From Desulfurococcales archaeon (GTDB lineage: Archaea > Thermoproteota > Thermoprotei_A > Sulfolobales > Acidilobaceae): a DNA stretch of 8,327 nt. The notes beneath the pieces were generated by a model, which did not search any database, had not been told where the DNA came from, and saw only the letters and a program-made list of their open reading frames with translations. Shown here piece by piece: positions 6,303 through 8,327 of the stretch. How positions within the stretch are numbered: the first letter of the stretch is position 1; the number at the start of each line of letters is the position of its first letter. Made by a program: the position numbers and the translations under genes. The DNA is taken from contig JALUZI010000131.1 of the NCBI GenBank assembly GCA_027012045.1, forward strand, positions 1-8,327. The letters are read 5' to 3'.

Positions 6303-6647
6303 TCACACGGTTTTCTCAATATTCTCCGACAGCACTGGTCCTCTGCTTTCGACAAGCTCCTGAAGCAGATTAACCCTCTTGTATAGATAGTTGACTTGTT
6401 CTAGGAGCTCGTAGTATTTCCCTTCTAGGTTGCTCAGCTTCCTCATAATATCCCTTTGTAGCATGTCAATTCTCTTACTTGCCTCCATTAAAGCCTCGAA
6501 GTTACCTCCGCCTACTTCGAGACCATACTTCATGCCTTGGATAGCATATAGCTTTATAAGGTCTGTTACCTGTATTCCCACCTCGGCAGCCTTTTGTTTC
6601 AGCTGCATGTAAACCTTATCCGGGATCGAGAGATGTACAGTTGGCAT
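6303..6647 (-). CDS. Ribbon-helix-helix DNA-binding protein with coiled-coil tail
   Basis: This 114-residue protein (from ATG 6647) has an N-terminal ribbon-helix-helix domain: the strand TVHLSIP, helix 1 DKVYMQLKQKAAEVG and helix 2 VTDLIKLYAIQGMKYGL. A long heptad-patterned coiled coil follows (about 51-101, including ALMEASKRIDMLQRDIM and LLEQVNYLYKRVNLLQEL). The RHH domain dimerises to bind DNA through the strand. The coiled coil would reinforce dimers or link them into higher assemblies, fitting paired operator sites. It is most likely a transcription regulator. TTG 6656 would add three residues. ATG 6647 fits RHH starts, and neither start has a strong SD, which suggests a leaderless or short-leader mRNA. 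Two dyads lie just upstream, shared with the divergent small RHH gene. No toxin gene is next to it, so an antitoxin role is not supported. Confidence 0.82.
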   Translation of the reverse strand: MPTVHLSIPDKVYMQLKQKAAEVGIQVTDLIKLYAIQGMKYGLEVGGGNFEALMEASKRIDMLQRDIMRKLSNLEGKYYELLEQVNYLYKRVNLLQELVESRGPVLSENIEKTV

Positions 6648-6665
6648 AGTCTTCAACCGTCCTTA

Positions 6666-6689
6666 GTCTTTTTCCTATAATAAAAAGAT
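6666..6689. promoter_or_regulatory. Dyad site 1, candidate RHH operator
   Basis: Arms TCTTTTT (6667-6673) and AAAAAGA (6682-6688) are perfect inverted repeats around an 8-bp centre, CCTATAAT. The site shares the string AGTCTTTT-CCTATA with site 2. It lies 19 bp upstream of ATG 6647, over the likely core promoter of the coiled-coil RHH gene, a good position for autorepression. The binding protein is inferred. Confidence 0.5.
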
Positions 6690-6700
6690 TGTAGTATTAG

Positions 6701-6710
6701 TATAAAAATA
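6701..6710. promoter_or_regulatory. TATA-like element between the two dyads
   Basis: TATAAAAATA is the best box-A match in this intergenic region and is readable on either strand. Its centre (6705.5) is exactly midway between the centres of the two dyads (6677.5 and 6733.5). Start sites about 25 bp away on either side would fall inside a dyad. Confidence 0.45.
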
Positions 6711-6721
6711 TTCATCTTCCA

Positions 6722-6745
6722 GTCTTTTCCTATAAAGAAAAAGAC
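6722..6745. promoter_or_regulatory. Dyad site 2, candidate RHH operator
   Basis: Arms GTCTTTT (6722-6728) and AAAAGAC (6739-6745) are perfect inverted repeats around CCTATAAAGA. This is the second copy of the element at 6666-6689, 56 bp centre to centre, on the side of the small RHH gene. Repetition of both the arms and the CCTATA core makes a protein-binding site more likely than random AT-rich sequence. Confidence 0.5.
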
Positions 6746-6837
6746 ATAAGCCGGTCTATTATCCATACTTTTAGGACAACGGTCATAATAGTATTACAAA
6801 CAAGGTAGCAGAGTAACACCTCTGAACGGTGATAAAC

Positions 6838-7005
6838 GTGAAAGTCGTCACGTTCAAGATTGAGGAAGAGTTGCTTGACAAGATAGATCAATTCGCACTG
6901 GAGAAAAATATGACCCGGAGCGAGGTAATAAGGAGAGCGTTGAAAACATATCTCGAGAGAGAAACACGTAAAATTGTCACGAGAAGACTTAGAATATACT
7001 CCTAA
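6838..7005 (+). CDS. Small ribbon-helix-helix (CopG-type) regulator
   Basis: This 55-residue gene is too short for most ORF lists. It encodes MKVVTFKIEEELLDKIDQFA and continues LEKNMTRSEVIRRALKTYLE, a textbook ribbon-helix-helix: the N-terminal strand VVTFKIE, helix 1 EELLDKIDQFALEKN, the turn TRSEV, and helix 2 IRRALKTYLERE. A short basic tail (RKIVTRRLRIYS) follows. It should bind DNA as a dimer through the strand, probably as a transcription regulator. GTG 6838 is set by a strong SD, GGTGAT (6828-6833), with 4-nt spacing. A small hairpin-capable sequence (CAGAG, 6-nt loop, CTCTG, 6809-6824) lies just before the SD. It is divergent from the coiled-coil RHH gene across the two dyads. It stops 16 bp from the convergent MBL gene. 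Confidence 0.88.
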   Translation: MKVVTFKIEEELLDKIDQFALEKNMTRSEVIRRALKTYLERETRKIVTRRLRIYS

Positions 7006-7021
7006 TCCAAAACATATTCAA

Positions 7022-7696
7022 TTAAAGTTTTAGTATAAACAGTGAAACAGGCTTTGGCAGAGAATCTCTAGCGACCTCGAACTCGTTGTTATCCAACCTA
7101 TACCTCTTGAATCGAGTAAGCTCTAGGAACCTGTCTAAGGGATCCAGTGGAAGTGTAACTCCTTCGATCCAGTAATGCATAGGAACAGCGATGTTAGGCT
7201 GTATCTTAGATAAAAGACGATTAGCCGCAACAGCACCAATGGTATACACACCTCCAACAGGGATAAAGACGATATTAGCCCCGCTGAGCTTCTCTAATAT
7301 GCTATCAGGTAGTTTCTCAGTACCTATATCCCCGAGGTGAATAATCGTTAGACCCTCGTACACTATTTTGTAAGCAGTAACGAACCCCCTTTGCTTACCG
7401 CCGGCCTCGTCGTGCGGCACTGGTATTCCTTCGATGTCGACTCCTTTGATAGAGTAGGATCCTTTCCTCCATTTGACAACAGCTGTCTTACTGCTGGAGT
7501 ATGGAGTATAGTAGTTATGGTCGAAGTGGTCATGTGTCATTAATATAATGTCTGGTGGAGAAGGGATTTCCGGTTTAGGTAAACCGATAGAGCCGCCGTC
7601 ATGCGGGTCTATCAGTATCCTAGGCAGGGCCACATCCTCGCTCCATATCTCAAAGCATGAGTGTCCATGCCATTTAACATGGACCACAGAGGTCAC
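7022..7696 (-). CDS. MBL-fold metal-dependent hydrolase (UPF0173-like)
   Basis: This 224-residue metallo-beta-lactamase-fold protein is related to UPF0173 and ascorbate-6-phosphate lactonase-like hydrolases. The substrate is unknown. The ligands are intact: WHGHSCFE at the N-terminus, THDHFDH (His55, His57, Asp59, His60), His95 in VPHDEAGG, Asp123 in HLGDIG, and His174 in VPMHY. It shares the N-terminal K-x-x-GHSxFE and the PMHY signature with the protein at 2061-2744, but has a different loop after the first motif (HNYYTPYSSS) and a different C-terminus, so it is a distant paralogue. Start GTG 7696 overlaps the stop of the upstream TldE-like gene (GTGA), indicating translational coupling. 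This suggests the two gene products work in one process, perhaps peptide or small-molecule maturation, which is inference. Confidence 0.88.
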   Translation of the reverse strand: MTSVVHVKWHGHSCFEIWSEDVALPRILIDPHDGGSIGLPKPEIPSPPDIILMTHDHFDHNYYTPYSSSKTAVVKWRKGSYSIKGVDIEGIPVPHDEAGGKQRGFVTAYKIVYEGLTIIHLGDIGTEKLPDSILEKLSGANIVFIPVGGVYTIGAVAANRLLSKIQPNIAVPMHYWIEGVTLPLDPLDRFLELTRFKRYRLDNNEFEVARDSLPKPVSLFILKL

Positions 7697-8327
7697 CCTA
7701 TTTGATGTACTTTAGCCTTGAACATTATGTAAGGTGCTCTCAGCGACCCCTTGTCTTCGACTTCTCTGGTGGCAGTGCACTGTTTTAACAGGTCACTATA
7801 TATGTTCCCTGACACTGAGATAGATCCGAGGGATATTTCTTCTCCTCCCTTACGATAGAACCATGAGGGCGTGCCGGCTCCACCGTAGTCTCCCGTCTGG
7901 AACTTAGCGTTGAAGACCCCCTGTATCCTCTCTACCAGTATGACATTGCCCTCTTCCAGAAGCTCTTCAAGCCTCGCTTCACCTGGTTCGATTTCTATAT
8001 TACTCCACGATATTCCCGGAGGAGACGTATATCCCGCCCTTGAAGCATTTCCTGTGGTATGTACCCCGGCTATTTGAGCGTAGTAATGGTTGAAGAGGAA
8101 TGTTTTCAGTACTCCACGGTCGATGACTTTCTTTGTGTATGTTGGGGCGCCTTCTCCGTCGAAGGGTATGCTACCCATTTTACCTGGAGCCTGGGGGTCA
8201 TCTATTACTGTGAAGCATTCGGGTGCTATTTGCTCGTCCAACTTGTCCCTGAATGGGGAAGACTTGTTTACATAGCTTACTCCAAGCAGTGCCTCGCCGT
8301 ATGTCGCGTTGAAGAGTTCTATAAAGC
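7693..8327 (-). CDS. TldD/PmbA-family protein, C-terminal part (5' truncated), TldE-like
   Basis: This is a member of the TldD/PmbA (TldE) family, known in bacteria for TldD/TldE heterodimeric proteolysis of modified peptides and for maturation of microcin B17. The open frame runs off the window, so about 210 C-terminal residues are visible and the N-terminal half is missing. Family marks are the VIDDPQAPGKMGSIPFDGEG block, RGVLKTFLFNHYYA, HTTGNASR, then FQTGDYGGAG and ISVSGNIYSDLLKQ. The C-terminal pattern (TGD-x-x-GAG, then APYIMFKAKV) resembles PmbA/TldE more than TldD. The HExxxH metal motif that would define TldD lies outside the window, so subunit identity is tentative. TTG 8241 is not a start, because conserved sequence continues through it. 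Its stop overlaps the MBL start. Confidence 0.85.
   Translation of the reverse strand, partial: FIELFNATYGEALLGVSYVNKSSPFRDKLDEQIAPECFTVIDDPQAPGKMGSIPFDGEGAPTYTKKVIDRGVLKTFLFNHYYAQIAGVHTTGNASRAGYTSPPGISWSNIEIEPGEARLEELLEEGNVILVERIQGVFNAKFQTGDYGGAGTPSWFYRKGGEEISLGSISVSGNIYSDLLKQCTATREVEDKGSLRAPYIMFKAKVHQIG

Noticed and set aside
6303..7005. RHH genes as antitoxins of toxin-antitoxin modules
   Set aside because: Neither gene is followed by a co-directional toxin-like gene. Each runs straight into a convergent metabolic or uncharacterised gene.

Overview
The window reads as a compact chromosomal segment of a hyperthermophilic crenarchaeon. The evidence is a flap endonuclease FEN-1, an archaeal-type NusA-like protein with an N-terminal zinc knuckle, a 55-residue ribosomal protein L40e, heavy use of AGG/AGA and ATA codons, frequent GTG and TTG starts, GGTG-type Shine-Dalgarno (SD) sequences, and TATA boxes close to short leaders. 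A Desulfurococcales-like member of the Thermoprotei is the most likely source. This is judged from protein character alone, so genus and species are not assigned. No tRNA, rRNA, CRISPR array, transposase or integrase was seen, and no stretch of 300 bases lacks a gene.

Layout. Positions 1-1372 hold information-processing genes: the C-terminal part of FEN-1 (+), a NusA-like Zn/KH protein (-), and L40e (+), which is too short for common ORF cut-offs. Positions 1378-3177 hold a minimal nucleotidyltransferase (-), a UPF0173-type metallo-beta-lactamase-fold hydrolase (+) and a two-CBS-domain protein (-). Positions 3301-5197 hold an apparent two-gene unit, a DUF763 protein overlapping an SDR-fold protein whose catalytic residues look substituted. 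Positions 5266-6300 hold a DUF1152 protein. Positions 6303-7005 hold two divergent ribbon-helix-helix (RHH) proteins, one with a long coiled-coil tail, separated by an AT-rich region with two copies of a dyad. Positions 7022-8327 (-) hold a second metallo-beta-lactamase-fold hydrolase and, upstream of it with a 4-base overlap, a 5'-truncated TldD/PmbA-family gene.

Genes alternate in strand, and all five convergent pairs stop within 2-16 bp of each other, so their transcripts probably overlap at the 3' ends. Only two co-directional units are evident: DUF763-SDR and TldE-like-MBL.

No complete, unmistakably new system is visible. The best leads are (1) the divergent RHH pair with duplicated dyads placed symmetrically around a TATA-like element, (2) the missing canonical start codon in the NusA-like gene despite a well-placed SD, (3) three helically phased half-sites between the nucleotidyltransferase and UPF0173 genes, and (4) DUF763 translationally coupled to a degenerate SDR.
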